Positions 10,902-22,741 of a DNA stretch of 64,000 nucleotides are shown here, piece after piece. Location of the stretch: positions 3,968,001-4,032,000 of the forward strand of contig CP087206.1 of assembly GCA_020912385.1 (NCBI GenBank), in the 5' to 3' direction. The translations under genes were made by a program, and so were the position numbers. Every line of letters starts with the position of its first letter. The first letter of the stretch is position 1. This DNA is from Neofusicoccum parvum (taxonomy: Eukaryota; Ascomycota; Dothideomycetes; Botryosphaeriales; Botryosphaeriaceae). A model generated the notes under the pieces. The model was not told the origin of the DNA and made no database searches. It saw only the letters and a list, made by a program, of their open reading frames with translations.

Positions 10902-13900
10902 ATGGAACACGACCCGATCGTCGACTCGCCCGCAAAGCGGCGCCGCACCGAAGCTGGCTATAACTCCCAAGACGACAGTGGCGACGAGCTCTTCGCTGGT
11001 TACGAGGGCACCATTGCGACTCTCCCGCTCACGCACCCTTACAACCCCGCAAACCCCACACAATCCTCGCCATACTTCGCGTCGACACGTACTGGAGTCA
11101 CACAGCCGACTCAGGTCCTCGACACCCCCATCGCGAGACGCACCGATCCCAACGCCGTTGTCCAAGTCGCGGCGTCATCACCGATAAACCAAACTCAGCT
11201 GCCATCCGCCTCACCCTCACCTCCGAAGATGTCTTCGAGACCCACGACTGTGCCTGCACGCGCCAACCCCCGTCCTCATCCTATACCTACGCTGAACTCC
11301 GGCAGCTTCGATGACGAAGACCCTCCTGCTGCTAGTTCTTCAGAGGATGAGCTTGCGCTGTCGAAGTCGGACATCCCGCAGTCCAAGTTCTACAGCAAGT
11401 CTAAGCCGCAAAGCAGCGCCGCGCCGTCACCTTTCCAAGCGCTGATGGCTCAATATACACATAATGGACCTCAAAAGCGCTCTGCCGACGACATGGCAAA
11501 TGCCTATGCATCATCGTCCAAGAGGCCCCGGCAAGTGCCTCGGCAGACCGGACCCTCCCGCGCTCAACCAATTCAGGATATGAAATTGGCGGACATTACG
11601 GACTTTTTCATGAAGAGGAAGGTCGAGCGCATGGCGAGTGTTTACCCGCGCACGCCTATTGCCATCCTTCACCGCGCTATCTGTGCGAAGAAGGGTAACT
11701 TCGATGATGCTCTGAGTTATGTCTGTGAGCTGGAGGAAGCTGAGCAGGCAAAGCAACAAGCTCAGCAGGCGAAGTCTATGGTCGATCTCACTGGTGATGA
11801 CGATACCTCACCCGTCAAGCCCAGCAAACCGTCAGCAAACCGGACCACGAAGCCCACCTCGTCACTTGCTGCGAAGCGTAGTAGCGCCAACCAGGCCGTC
11901 AACGTCCAGACCAAGTCGATTGCGGAGAAGTGGTCGTCGCTCCCGTTGGTCCATGAGATCTCCGACGATTCGTCGACTCAAGACCAGACTCCTGCGAAGC
12001 CTCGCCGCCGTCTCGTGCAGGGTCGGAAACCTGCAGCTGCATCACGTTCACCTGACCCGTCCAGCCCGCAGAAGTCAGCACCGGCAGCGCGCCAAAAGAA
12101 GCCGGTCACCATTGAGTCTGATGATGAAGAGTCGGAGGCTGAGGTCACCGATGAAGAAGTGGATGAGGAAGCAGCTCAAGAGCTTGCTGATGATCTCCTT
12201 AGCTACATCAACCAGTGCTCTGCGCAGGATCTAGCGGACCTGTCAGAGAAGCCTGTAGAGGACTGTGAGGGAATCTTGACCAAGAGGCCATTCAAGAGCT
12301 TGGATGCAGTCCGCGGTGTCGACCTCACCCCAGCTCCATTGACAAAGGGTGGCAAGCCGCGCAAAAATCACCGGACCACCGGCGACAAGGTTCTGGACAT
12401 GGCTGAAAACATGTGGGCGGGATATACGTCCATCGACTCACTTGTCTATCAAATTGATGAGCTCGGCAAGCCAATCTTCTCGGACATGAAGCGGCTTGGA
12501 TTTGGTGTCAAGAGTTCAGGCGCAAAGTCCACCGGAGAGCTCAATCTTTTGAGCATGGAGGACGGCAAAAATGACTCGGGCATCGGCACACCCAGCTCTT
12601 CTGCGCATGACGATGAAGGCGATGAAGATGACGCGCCGCGCAACAACGTTCAGCTGTTGCAGAAACCATCCATCATGTCCAAGGATTTGGTTCTGAAAGA
12701 TTACCAAGTCATCGGCTTGAACTGGATGAACGTCCTTTGGCGCCGTCGCATTTCTGGAATCCTCGCCGATGACATGGGCCTTGGCAAGACCTGTCAGGTC
12801 ATTGCATTCTTGTCTCACCTTTACGAGATGGGACACAAGGGTCCTCACTTGGTTGTTGTCCCTGGCTCGACTCTTGAGAACTGGCTTCGGGAGTTCGCGA
12901 CTTTCTCACCCAAGCTGAAGGCCGTCCCGTACTATGCCGAGGATAAGGAGAAAATCTACGAGAGGGCAAAGATTCTTGACAACATCAAGAATATCAATGT
13001 CATCATCACGCCATACGACCACTGCATCAAGGAAAAGAACGGCGACAACAAGTTCTTCCGCAAGTTGAAGCCGACCGTCTGTGTGTTCGACGAGGGCCAT
13101 ATGTTGCGAAACAGCAGCTCGATCCGCTACCAGTCGCTCATGCGCATTCCCGCTGAACTTCGTCTGCTGCTCACCGGCACTCCGCTCCAGAATAACCTGC
13201 AAGAGCTGATGTCAATTCTGGCCTTCCTAATGCCCAAGATGTTTGAGGGTCACGAGGAGAACCTTCAGTACATATTCCGGAAGAAGGCCAAGACGAATGA
13301 GGATAGCCATGCTGCGCTTTTATCTGCTCAACGTATCAACCGCGCTCGTTCTATGATGGCTCCTTTCGTTCTGCGCAGGAAGAAGCAGCAGGTGCTCGGC
13401 AAGCATCTTCCGAAGAAGACTTGTCGGGTCGAGTACTGCGACATGGTTCCCAAGCAGAAGGAGATCTACGACCTCCTGCTAGCGAGACAACTGCAGGTTC
13501 TGATGGATAGGGCCGCTGGCATTCCTAACTCAGATAACGCCAACGTCACAACGGATCTCCGTTCCGCCGCTGTCCACCCCATGCTCTCGCGCAACTTCTT
13601 CCACGACGACATGATTGACCAGATGGCCTCGGATTTCATCAAGGCCTATCCGAACGAAAATAGGCTGAGAAGCAAGGAAGCTGTTTTCGAAAGGCTATAC
13701 TGGTTCAGCGATATCCAGATCTGCGCCGATATCGAGAGGTATCCCCGCGCCTACGAAAAGTACCAGGTCCCTGATGAGCTTTGGTTCGACTCCGGCAAGA
13801 TTCACAAGATGATTGAGCTTGTCCAGGGCTGGTCGGAGAACGGAGATCGCGCATTGATCTTTTCCCAGTGGACTAGGACCCTTGACATCATGGAGCAGGT

Positions 13901-14432
13901 GTTCTCGTGCAGGGACATCAAGTATCTCCGCATCGATGGCTCCACGCCCACCAAGGACCGCCAAGACCTCATCGACTATTTCTACAAGAATGAGGATATC
14001 CCGGTGTTCATGCTATCGACGAAGACCGGTGGTACGGGCATAAACCTCACTGCCGCAAACAAGGTTCTCATCTTTGACGAGATGTACAACCCGCAGGAGG
14101 ATGTCCAGGCGGAGAACCGGGCCCACAGAGTTGGTCAGACCCGGGATGTCGAGGTCGTGCGGCTGATTACTAAGGACACTATCGAGGAGAAGATCCATGC
14201 CCTTGGTGAATCGAAGCTTGCTATGGATGAGCGCGTCGCTGGTTCTGGAGGACTGGGGGATGAGAACGACAAGAAGGCCGAGCAGGCCGGTGTTCGTCAG
14301 CTTGAGCAGATGATGCTCGAGGACCTGAAGGCGGCTGGAAAACTGAGCAGCGCCGACAAAGCTACTTCTGGGGATGTCAAGGAAGAGTTCAAAGGCATGA
14401 TGGAAAAGGCCGGTGTCAACCTGGCTGAGTAA
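10902..14432 (+). CDS. FUN30: SNF2-family chromatin remodeller, Fun30/Fft-like
   Basis: Single exon, 1,176 residues from ATG 10902; the frame is open to 10653, but 10902 begins the family-like MEHDPIVDSPAKRRR. The first 220 residues are disordered (S/P/K-rich). A CUE-like helical segment follows around residues 230-285 (ITDFFMKRKVERMASVYPR, KKGNFDDALSYVCELEEAE), then an acidic stretch. The ATPase has GILADDMGLGKTCQVIAFL (Walker A, about 618-630), box II DEGH (about 728) and TGTPLQNNLQEL. The second RecA lobe has LIFSQWTRTLDIM and STKTGGTGINLTAA with the QAENRAHRVGQ motif. DEGH in place of DEAH is characteristic of Fun30/SMARCAD1. Fun30 enzymes exchange or slide nucleosomes, supporting heterochromatin silencing and DNA end resection in the nucleus. 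Confidence 0.93.
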   Translation: MEHDPIVDSPAKRRRTEAGYNSQDDSGDELFAGYEGTIATLPLTHPYNPANPTQSSPYFASTRTGVTQPTQVLDTPIARRTDPNAVVQVAASSPINQTQLPSASPSPPKMSSRPTTVPARANPRPHPIPTLNSGSFDDEDPPAASSSEDELALSKSDIPQSKFYSKSKPQSSAAPSPFQALMAQYTHNGPQKRSADDMANAYASSSKRPRQVPRQTGPSRAQPIQDMKLADITDFFMKRKVERMASVYPRTPIAILHRAICAKKGNFDDALSYVCELEEAEQAKQQAQQAKSMVDLTGDDDTSPVKPSKPSANRTTKPTSSLAAKRSSANQAVNVQTKSIAEKWSSLPLVHEISDDSSTQDQTPAKPRRRLVQGRKPAAASRSPDPSSPQKSAPAARQKKPVTIESDDEESEAEVTDEEVDEEAAQELADDLLSYINQCSAQDLADLSEKPVEDCEGILTKRPFKSLDAVRGVDLTPAPLTKGGKPRKNHRTTGDKVLDMAENMWAGYTSIDSLVYQIDELGKPIFSDMKRLGFGVKSSGAKSTGELNLLSMEDGKNDSGIGTPSSSAHDDEGDEDDAPRNNVQLLQKPSIMSKDLVLKDYQVIGLNWMNVLWRRRISGILADDMGLGKTCQVIAFLSHLYEMGHKGPHLVVVPGSTLENWLREFATFSPKLKAVPYYAEDKEKIYERAKILDNIKNINVIITPYDHCIKEKNGDNKFFRKLKPTVCVFDEGHMLRNSSSIRYQSLMRIPAELRLLLTGTPLQNNLQELMSILAFLMPKMFEGHEENLQYIFRKKAKTNEDSHAALLSAQRINRARSMMAPFVLRRKKQQVLGKHLPKKTCRVEYCDMVPKQKEIYDLLLARQLQVLMDRAAGIPNSDNANVTTDLRSAAVHPMLSRNFFHDDMIDQMASDFIKAYPNENRLRSKEAVFERLYWFSDIQICADIERYPRAYEKYQVPDELWFDSGKIHKMIELVQGWSENGDRALIFSQWTRTLDIMEQVFSCRDIKYLRIDGSTPTKDRQDLIDYFYKNEDIPVFMLSTKTGGTGINLTAANKVLIFDEMYNPQEDVQAENRAHRVGQTRDVEVVRLITKDTIEEKIHALGESKLAMDERVAGSGGLGDENDKKAEQAGVRQLEQMMLEDLKAAGKLSSADKATSGDVKEEFKGMMEKAGVNLAE

Positions 14433-16082
14433 GGGTGGCATGAGATACAGAGTACTTTTGTCTTTTTTTCTGGCATAGCGAGTTGGTAAGAATGTTGAAC
14501 CGCGTCGGCAAATGGCCGGCATGTAGACTTTAAAGCATAGAATTTAAATAATTGAGCATGACATCACATTTTCTCAGCCATATGAGCAGTGAAGCAGTCA
14601 TCCGCAGCCGAAAGGTGCACGGCCTGTGGTGTTCGGATGAAGACATTCGCCGATGCCGAAGGCGGGACTCGCGCCGACTTTTCTTCCTCGCAGCTGCTGC
14701 GCATCTTCCAACCCGCTCCACCACCACCACCACAACCACCACCGTCGCCGCACCGCATCACCCCCCACCATCACGGCGACCCAGCCACCATCCACCGCCT
14801 CCCCCGAGGCTCGGGGCCTCTCCGTCCGACGACCCGACGACCAGAGGCCCCACGGCAGAGCACCGTAAGCACCCCACCCCCGCCAAAGTTCTTTTCTCCC
14901 CCGCGCACCGCACCGCACCGCACGACGCATTCTTCCTCAAATGATGAGAGAAATTCTACACCCAAAAACATAATATAGGAAGAGCCGGAAAAGGTATGGC
15001 CGCCCAAACGGCGGCCGTCGCTGCTTAGAAACGGGCCTCTGACAAGGAAGATCGACGCGGTGCGCGCTGTGTGAGGGGCGGGGAAACGCGTGTTGGGATG
15101 GCTGTGCTGACGAGGCGAGCAGGTGGTGTTTAGGGATTCGTGCGAGGTTCTGTCGGGTGGACGGGGGGGTCCGGGGTGCGAGGTGGGTGGACGGACGCGG
15201 GGCGGACGCGATGGCTGGCGGGGTGGCTGCGGTTCGTTGGCTCGTGGGGTGGCAGCGGGTTGGGGCTGGAGCTGGGATGATCGGATACGGGGCAGTGGCT
15301 ACGAGGGTTGGGACGAAGGGAGTCCGGGTGGGATTACGCCTCTTGGGTGACTCCTGGAGTGCAGGATAAGGAAGGGCAGATGCTGTGGCTGATGGTGAGT
15401 GTGTGGGCCCTCATGGTGTGTTAAGAGATTTTACTACCTTGTGGTGAGAGCGGGAAGAGTTTGGCCAGGGATATGGCTACGTTCTCTTATCATAGCCATG
15501 GGAGCTCGGCATACAGTTGTTTTCCCGAACATAGGAACCGTCAATAGTAATGAAATATACTGAGCTCCACATTTATCTTCTGCTTTGCGACGATGTTTCT
15601 ACAGATTCGTCGATGGGATGCTGCTGACGGGGAGGGGGATGGGGAGGAGGGAACGGAGAGGGAACGGAGGGCTTCGGTTGTTCCTCGAGATGCAATCAAT
15701 GCCTCATGCTTCATGCTTCTCGAAGATGGACTGATTGGGAAAGCTTCGACGAAAACGCACATTCACAGAACGATTGTCCTGCTGCCGACGAGTACAGGCC
15801 CCAAACCGTCACGGCAAACAAAGCTAAGTTTAAAGTAGAGACTTTCGTCCGAGACACTATAGCATGAGGTCTCTTACATACAGCGGCGTCTTGTATGTAG
15901 TCAAACTGCCCAAAGGGGCAAGTCAACACGACGAGACTAGCTAGATTGAACTACGATGGTAATAGCTGTAGTTCCGCGAAGTCAATGTACCCTATGCACG
16001 AGAAGGATTCTAGGAAAGTGCCCTTTACAAGCCGCTTTTGGGTCGAGACTACAAGTTTCATCCACAGGAAATTTTCAACGCC

Positions 16083-16244
16083 GGATGTCTACGAGGTCGG
16101 TTCGGATGGTAGTGCAACAAATGGGCAGTTGAAGCATTCATCCGGACGGGATTGACATTCCCCTCACTGCACATTTGCGTCCGGCCAAATGCTTCAACTG
16201 CCCATGCGTGAAAGGCAATATTATCCGAACCGAACTCGTACATC
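16083..16244. repeat. Palindromic repeat family, copy with extended arms
   Basis: The core 16121-16205 (85 bases) opens ATGGGCAGTTGAAGCATTC and closes with the complement ...AATGCTTCAACTGCCCAT. Pairing resumes further out: GAGGTCGGTTCGGAT at about 16093-16107 matches the complement of ATCCGAACCGAACTC at about 16222-16236, giving an interrupted palindrome of about 160 bases. This is the most complete copy in the window. Confidence 0.85.
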
Positions 16245-16510
16245 TTCAAAGTAACGCTTAGCCAGACAAGAAACCGCAAAGTCAAAGAATCCCTTCATTC
16301 GTTCCCTCGAGCGTACGCTAACACGCACAAAAGTCGACAATTATATACATTCAATCAAGACGCAGATTTGCATGCCGAACGGTTTGAATTTTTTTTTCCC
16401 TTGCTGTCCAATCAACCAAACCAGCCATCAACCCATCCATCACTCGTAAAACATCGTCAATTTTCCCATCCGATGCAGCTTCGAGTCTTACAACAAGCGC
16501 ATAAACTTCA

Positions 16511-16595
16511 ATGGAGAGTTGAAGCATTCATTCGGATAGCCATGTACGGTAGAAGATTTCCCAGCCGCATCCGGACGAATGTTTCAACTCCCCAC
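16511..16595. repeat. Palindromic repeat family copy
   Basis: Left arm GAGAGTTGAAGCATTCATTC and right arm CATCCGGACGAATGTTTCAA enclose about 30 unpaired bases; the core is 85 bases as in the copy 390 bases upstream. The right flank (CGCGTTACTTTGC...) also resembles that copy's flank. Confidence 0.8.
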
Positions 16596-16651
16596 GCGTT
16601 ACTTTGCAAATCGACCGAGTACCCTATACCTCCAAACGATAGTGAGACCAT

Positions 16652-18687
16652 TTAGCTCTGCGTAGGCATGTTGACGCTAGCCTTCTGTGCAAGCGCATCC
16701 TCGTGGCGCCACAGGCTGGTGACCGTCTTCGTTTGGGTGTAGAAGCTGAGACCAGGCTTGCCGTAGAAGGTGCTGACGCCGCCGCCGGCAACACTCCTCT
16801 TATTTCCCGAGAACGAGAAAACGGGGATGGGCACCGGTATCGGGACCTGGGATAATATTAATACCAAGGTCTAGTTGTAAAGGGCGTGGTGGTTGTTGAG
16901 GCGCGAAAGGGGAATGAAAGAAAGTTGATGCCGCTTTTTGCAGGTGTTTCCCGGCAGATATGCGGCATGGAGTTTCCCCGAGTATTGGCCGAAAGGAAAG
17001 AGAAAACGGGATCACTTACATTGACACCAACTTGACCAGCCTCGATCCCGCTGCGGAAGCGCTCAGCAGTAGGGCCGGAGCGGGTGAAGATGGCGGCGCC
17101 GTTGCCGTACTCGTTTGCGTTAATCAAGTCGATGGCTTCGTCCATGGTTTCCACGTTCAAGCAAACAAGGACGGGACCAAAGATCTCCTCCGTGTAGCAG
17201 CGCATGTGCGGCTTGACGTCGGTGATGACGGTAGGACCGACCTATATGAGCATATTCTGTTAGTCTCTTCTGCTCCGCGAGAACCATTTTCTCTCTCTCT
17301 CTCTCTCAGAAACCACTTACCCAGTTGCCGTTGGGGTACTTCTCCGGCTTGTAACCGCGGCCGTCCAGCAGGATGGTGGCACCCTCCTCCTCAGCGCTGG
17401 CAATGAGCTCCTCGATCCTCTTCTTAGCCTCAGGGCTGATGACAGGGCCCAGGTCAGCGCCGGGCTCGAAGCCGCCGTTGACGCTCAGACCCTTCGCGCG
17501 CTCCGCGATTTCGGGAACCCAGTCCTTCGTCTCACCAACCAAGACGAGCGTGCTGAGAGCCATGCAGCGCTGGCCGGCTGCACCAAACGCAGCACCGGCG
17601 ATGGCGTTCAGCGCATGGTTCTTGTTGCAGTCGGGCAGGACGGCGGCGTGGTTCTTCGCGCCCAGGTTGGCCTGGCAGCGCTTGCCGTTGGCCGAGGCGC
17701 GCGAGTAGATGTACTCGCCGGCCTTGTTGCTACCGACGAAGCTGACGGCCTTGATACGCGGCTCGTCGAGGATGAAGTCGACCGTCTTGGCCGCGCCGTG
17801 GATGATGTTGACAACGCCGGGAGGGAAGCCGGCCTTCTCGCAGAGCTCGGCCAGGATCATGCACGCACCGGGGTCGCGTTCCGAGGGCTTGATGACGAGG
17901 GTGTTGCCGGTGACGGTGGCAATGGGGATCGACCACAGGGGAATCATGGCGGGGAAGTCTGCGCGAGAGCAATCAGCTACATATTTCAGGCCTCAGGATC
18001 GATGCTCGACTTACTGAAGGGGCAGATGGCAGCCGTCACGCCCAACGGCTCCTTGTAGGTCCTGGTCTCCATGTCCTTGCTGACTTCAAGCACCTCACCC
18101 GTCAGCTGGGTGGTGATGCCGCAGGCCGTCTCGGCGACCTGCAGGCCACGCAGCACATCACCCTTCGCGTCGGCGAAAGTCTTGCCCTGCTCGAGCGTGA
18201 TGCTGGCAGCCAGACGGTCCCAGTTCTCGCGGATCAGGGCTGTGAACTTGAACATGATCTGCTGGCGGTGCAGCAGGCTGGTCGACTTCCACGGGAGGAA
18301 GGCCTTCTCAGCGCTGTCGACGGCTGCCTTCAGCTCCTCGTCGGTGCTCTGCGGCACGCGCGTCACCAAATTGTTCGTCGCCGGGTCGTACAGGTCGATC
18401 CATTGCGAGGTCTTGGACGCGATAAATTGGTTGTCGACGAAGTTCTGCGTGTCCAACGGCTCGGCGATGGGCTCGTGGGTTGTGGGGTACGAATCGACGG
18501 TCGAGGCAGCGGTGGTGGTGGCAGGCTTCAGATGCTGGGCAGTGGCATGCAGACGGCGCGTGGCCACGCGGCTGACGCTGGGCTTCGAGGACGCCATTGC
18601 TCTCGTGGAGAAGCAAGCTACTCTGGGGACGGAAGTGCGGGAGGCGAGAGCGGGGAAGTTCCGTGCAAGCAAGCGGCGAGCGGCCAT
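16652..18687 (-). CDS. Methylmalonate-semialdehyde dehydrogenase (acylating), mitochondrial
   Basis: Minus strand, four exons: 18687-18015, 17958-17321, 17241-17020, 16846-16652; 575 residues. An Arg/Ala/Ser-rich N-terminus ([20 protein letters not shown]) looks like a mitochondrial presequence; an in-frame ATG at 18753 would add 22 residues. Aldehyde dehydrogenase hallmarks are [52 protein letters not shown], and the catalytic segment [12 protein letters not shown] with Cys at about 356. [20 protein letters not shown] and the C-terminal [10 protein letters not shown] are specific to the CoA-dependent MMSDH (ALDH6) class, which converts malonate and methylmalonate semialdehydes to acetyl- and propionyl-CoA in valine and pyrimidine catabolism. 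Intron 2 contains a (CT)n tract at 17291-17308. Confidence 0.93.
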
Positions 18688-19206
18688 TGTCGGGGCAGCG
18701 TCGAGCTCGAACGCGAAGAAGTCGGTGGAGGAGAGGAAGGAGAGGGCGCGCACTCACTCAACAGGCACTCGCCAGTGATCTTGAGAGGAGGGAGCGGGCA
18801 AGCGGACGAGATGTTGCTCGGCTTAAGCATGACGCTGCCGGCTAGCGGAGGCGTGGAGATGATGCAGCCGAGGGTCAAGCTTGACCGTAGCTTGGCCCCT
18901 GCACGCGCCCTTCTCCGCCGTCGGCCACCAGCCACAAGTTCTCCGCCGTCGGCGAAGCCTGCCTGTCTCCCGCCATCGCATTTACCTGCCGCATTCGCCC
19001 GTCCTCCACTCATCACCACCGTCCGCGCGTTCGCATTCCACATTGAGCATCTAGAAGCGCAGTGAAAAAATCCATTTACCCAAGAGTAGCTATAAAACAA
19101 TCCTCCTATCAATTCCCGCTGTCACCATTGAACTCCTGAAGTGAGCACGCTGCTATAATTTTATTGATCGACTTGACTTCCACCATTGCATCAACGCGTT
19201 CTTCCA
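18688..19206. promoter_or_regulatory. Upstream region of MMSDH / downstream region of calnexin
   Basis: About 520 bases between the MMSDH start (minus) and the calnexin stop (minus), so it carries the MMSDH promoter and the calnexin 3' UTR. No separate gene is supported. Confidence 0.4.
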
Positions 19207-21241
19207 CTACGAAGAGGAGCGAGTGTTGCGCTTGGTCGCCTCACCAGCCTTCTCAGCTCCCGTCGAGACAGCCTCAGCCGCCTTGTCCTTCGCCTCGCCG
19301 GCCTTGGCCTTGGCCTTGTCAGCGGCGGCCTTGACCTGCTCCTTCGAGGGAGTCTTGGATCCGCCAGTAGCCGCAATCGCGATGACAGCGATGAGCAGGG
19401 CGACGATACCACCAAGACCGCCAGCGATGTCGGGAAGGAGAGTGAGCGCGCCAACGGGGTCCTTGGGAAGGAGCTCGAAGAAGAGCGCAGCGCGCTCCTT
19501 GATGTACGTGGCTGGGTCATCCTGGAAGGTGAGGTCGAGGGGAGACTTGGCCTTCTCATCCTTCTTGGGCTTGCTGGCCTCTTCCTCGGCCTTCTCAACG
19601 GCGATCTTGACATCGAAAGCCTCCTTCTGGAGCGTCTCAGCATCCTCAATGGAGTGGCCGACGTAGATGTTGTCGAAGAGAATGTCCTTCTGCATGGTCC
19701 AGATCTCGAAACCAATCTAGTGAAGACATTAGCTTGAAGTCCACAAGTTACAATCTTCAGCTACTTACAGCGCCAATGGGCTCGAAGTTGGCCGGGGTCT
19801 TGTCCTCGAAGTAGTCAGGGTTGGCGATCTTGCGGGGAGCCCACGGGCCCTTGTAGTCGGGGTTGTCGATCAGAGGGGCGGTCCACTTGCCCTTGTAGGC
19901 AGGGTTCTTCTTCATCGGAGCGGTCCATGGGCCGCATCCAGAAACCTCGTCACACTTGGCGTTGGGGACAGTGGGGGGAATCCAATCACCATCCTCCTCG
20001 TCATCCCAGTCCTCAGGCTTCTCAGCTTCGGGGTCGGGAATGGAGGTCGGCTCATCCTCAAGCCAGTCCTCGGGCTTCTCAGCCTCCTCGTCAACAATCT
20101 CGTAGGGAGCGTCCTCGTCCCAATCCTCAGGCTTCGTCGCCTCAGGGTCAGCGATCTTCGCCTGGTCAACCCAGTCCTCGGGCTTGCTGTCGTTGGGGTC
20201 GTCGATCTCCTCCAGAGGGTTGACGGCGGGGTTGAAGTCCTCGAGGAGGGTGCCGTTGCGGATCGACTCGCCGTTGATCTTGATCTCGAAAGTCTGGTCC
20301 GGCTTGACAATGAGAGTGTAAAGGGCCGACGTCTTGGAGATACGGGCCGACGGGGGGTTCTTGAGGTGCTTCTCCTCGTACTCGCCAGTCTTGGGGTTCT
20401 TGTGCTTGAAGATGAAGTGGACCTAGCTTTCGCGTTAGAGCCGTCCACTAGCGCCTGCGGGAGATTATAGAGTATTGCAATGAACACTCGCATGGGGAGG
20501 TGAACTATTCATGCGCACTCAAGGGCACAGAAAATAGTGCACCAAGCCATGATAGTGCCATTGTTGCAATACCCCACGAAACCACACAGTAAATCCAATC
20601 GCGACGTACCTTGTTAGTGGCGCCGCACTTATCCGGACCAAACATGATCACGTAGGGCGAGGCATTGGAGAACTCCTCGGCGTGGAGAGCCTTGTTGTCC
20701 TGGAGGAGCTTCATGTAGGCACCACCGCACTCAAGACCATCTGGTGTGGTAATCAGCATTGGCGCGCCTCCAGAAAGCAGCGAGGGAGAACATACCCTGA
20801 AGCTTGACCTCATACTGGACAACGAGGGTGTTGTCAGTGTTGTCGACAGCCTTGGGGAATTTGGCGGAGATGGCGTGGTGAGCAGCCTTGTCCTTGATGA
20901 CGAGGCCCTTGTCGCCCTCAATGCCCTTGAAGACCGAAGGCTCCTCGACGGACCAGGTGCCAACATAAGCCCATTCCTCCTCGGTGTTTTCCTTCTTCGC
21001 GTGGGAAACCTTCCAACGGTCCTCCCAGTCGTCGGTGAACTGCTCGAAGAACGGCGCCTTGATGGCGGTGGGCTGCAGGACACGGTGTCAGCTTTGCTCG
21101 GGCTCGGGGCTCTCGGCGCGAGCTACTCACAGTGAAAGTCGGCCTCTCGACCGCCGAGGTGGAAGTCGACGACGACGAAGCTTCGTCGGCGCGCACGGCA
21201 GCTGCGCTCAGCAGCGCAATGGGCAGAAGGTTCGCACGCAT
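19207..21241 (-). CDS. cnx1: Calnexin, ER membrane lectin chaperone
   Basis: Minus strand, five exons: 21241-21131, 21072-20796, 20740-20610, 20422-19769, 19716-19207; 560 residues. A signal peptide ([18 protein letters not shown]) is followed by the lectin domain with [17 protein letters not shown], the calreticulin-family signature around [13 protein letters not shown] and [13 protein letters not shown]. The P-domain arm has four KPEDW repeats followed by three W-x-A/P-type repeats ([34 protein letters not shown]). One membrane span lies near residues 493-508 ([15 protein letters not shown]), followed by an A/K-rich cytosolic tail. Calnexin binds monoglucosylated N-glycans and retains folding glycoproteins in the ER. 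Length and layout are normal for fungi. Confidence 0.96.
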
Positions 21242-21689
21242 GGTGAAGTCCGCTTGCTGTAGTAAAAAGCAAGGGCGATGACCAATGGCAAGAAGTCGAG
21301 TGATCAACGGAATGCGAGAGGATGAGGTGGAGAAGCGGTTGAAATAGCTGGCGCGCTCGCTGCTTGTGACCACCGTGGCAGTTACCCGGAGCCCCAAGTT
21401 CTGCCGCGCGCTGCCGCCTTGGGGCGCGTGGCCCCCGCAAAAGTCGCGGCCGTTGGGCGGGCGCGCGCGGCGCTGAGGCAGCGGCAAGCCGGCCAATGCG
21501 CCAACGCCTCAGCCGCGGCGAGCTTATTTCCTTCTAGAGTGTTCGCCGGGGCTGCTCATCAAACTCCGGCTTTGGCAGGTCGCTACTCGTGAGCCCTGAC
21601 AGCCTGACAGCCCCCGTTCCCGCCTCGCGCGAGCTTAAGCACACGTATGTGGTCTCGGTTCGGGAGCACCGCCACATGCGCATGCTCTC

Positions 21690-21791
21690 ATGGGCAGTTG
21701 AAGCAGATGCGCAGCGCGGCATGCCAGACCGGACGGATTCTTCGGCTGCCCGTGAGCACACTGGCGTCCGGACGAATGCTCGCCTGCGCGT
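21690..21791. repeat. Palindromic repeat family copy, slightly enlarged
   Basis: Left arm ATGGGCAGTTGAAGCAGATG and right arm GGCGTCCGGACGAATGCTCG enclose a loop longer than in other copies. The flanks (GTCTCGGTTCGGGAG on the left, GATCGGAACTGGCCTCGGA on the right) correspond to the extended arms of the 16.1-kb copy. Confidence 0.7.
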
Positions 21792-21929
21792 GAAGGTGTG
21801 CTCGCGTTGCAGCATGATCGGAACTGGCCTCGGACTGGAGTGTAGACGGCTGCGGCTGCCGGCGATTCGACGCGCCGGGGCTCGCCTCGCTCATTGGGTG
21901 CGAGGGTGCAGCGAGAAAACATCGGTTAA

Positions 21930-21959
21930 CCCGTCCAGACGGATGTTTCAACTCCCTAT
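21930..21959. repeat. Half copy of the palindromic repeat
   Basis: CCGTCCAGACGGATGTTTCA followed by ACTCCCTAT matches the right arm of the family; the left arm is not clearly recognisable. Confidence 0.55.
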
Positions 21960-22741
21960 AAAGACGTGCGCCTCGTTTGTCTCACGATGCGAGACACCTC
22001 GAATTTCCGGCACCACGCTGCGGCCCGGCTGGCTCTGCATGCGAGGCACCGGCCAGCTGCCCGCTGCCCGTCCGGTGCCAGTTGTTCTTTCACGTCGAGC
22101 GGGCCCTTGGCCCTGCGCCGCGTCCAATCGGGTGCTCCCACAGTAGCTAAAACTAGGGTTCTCACGCGCTTCCCCGCCGATTGCTCAGCCAACGTCCTGC
22201 GAGTGGGCTCGACGCGCTCAAGAGGCCTCTCTCGTCGAACGAAAGTCGAGCCGTTCCGGCGCCCTCATCGCGTGCAGCTCTTGGTCCCGCGTGCGTGGCA
22301 GATGCTGCAACCCCATCCTTGTCCCGCCCCGAGCCGCAACCGCCATCCCGGCCTGTTTCTCCTCGCGCCGGCACGGCCGCCGTGCCCCTCGGTCTCGTCG
22401 TTCATCAGCAGCCGTCCCGGACGGCAGGCACAGGCAGGGCGGCAGCGCGGGCAGCGTCAGGGAGGGACGAAAAAGAAGGTGCATTTCTGGTCCTCATCAC
22501 TAGTCTCGCCTACGGTGCTTTACCCACGTTGCCCCTCTTGTGCGGCCCGAAACCACTGAGGACTCCAGCATACCGAGTGCTGTCAGCGTATTGTCCGTTC
22601 CACCGCCAGTCTTGTTCTCCATCCAGCTATTCCGCTTCCAAAGAGTGATCTTCAGCAGAAAGAGCCTGTCGTATCACGGGCCAAGCGTCCAGCTGCCCTT
22701 CCAGGCGCACCGCGCGGCGAGACTGCGAGAGGCCGCTTTTT

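Larger units (their letters stand above)
14433..16651. other. Gene-poor intergenic region with repeat copies
   Basis: About 2.2 kb. 14700-14930 is CCA/CAC-rich and gives artefactual His/Pro- or Gly-rich frames on both strands; 15120-15360 is G-rich. No domain-bearing frame is seen. Two copies of the palindromic repeat family lie at 16083-16244 and 16511-16595. Confidence 0.4.
21242..22741. other. Gene-poor region with two palindromic repeat copies
   Basis: About 1.5 kb. The first 300 bases are the calnexin promoter. Copies of the palindromic repeat lie at 21690-21791 and 21930-21959. Open frames of up to 197 codons around 21590-22650 lack domains and partly translate the repeat itself. Confidence 0.4.

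Noticed and set aside
14552..14978. His/Pro-rich frames in the CCA/CAC tract after the Fun30-like gene
   Set aside because: Low-complexity DNA gives HHHHH, PPPP or GGGG in every frame; no splice-consistent or domain-bearing gene was found.
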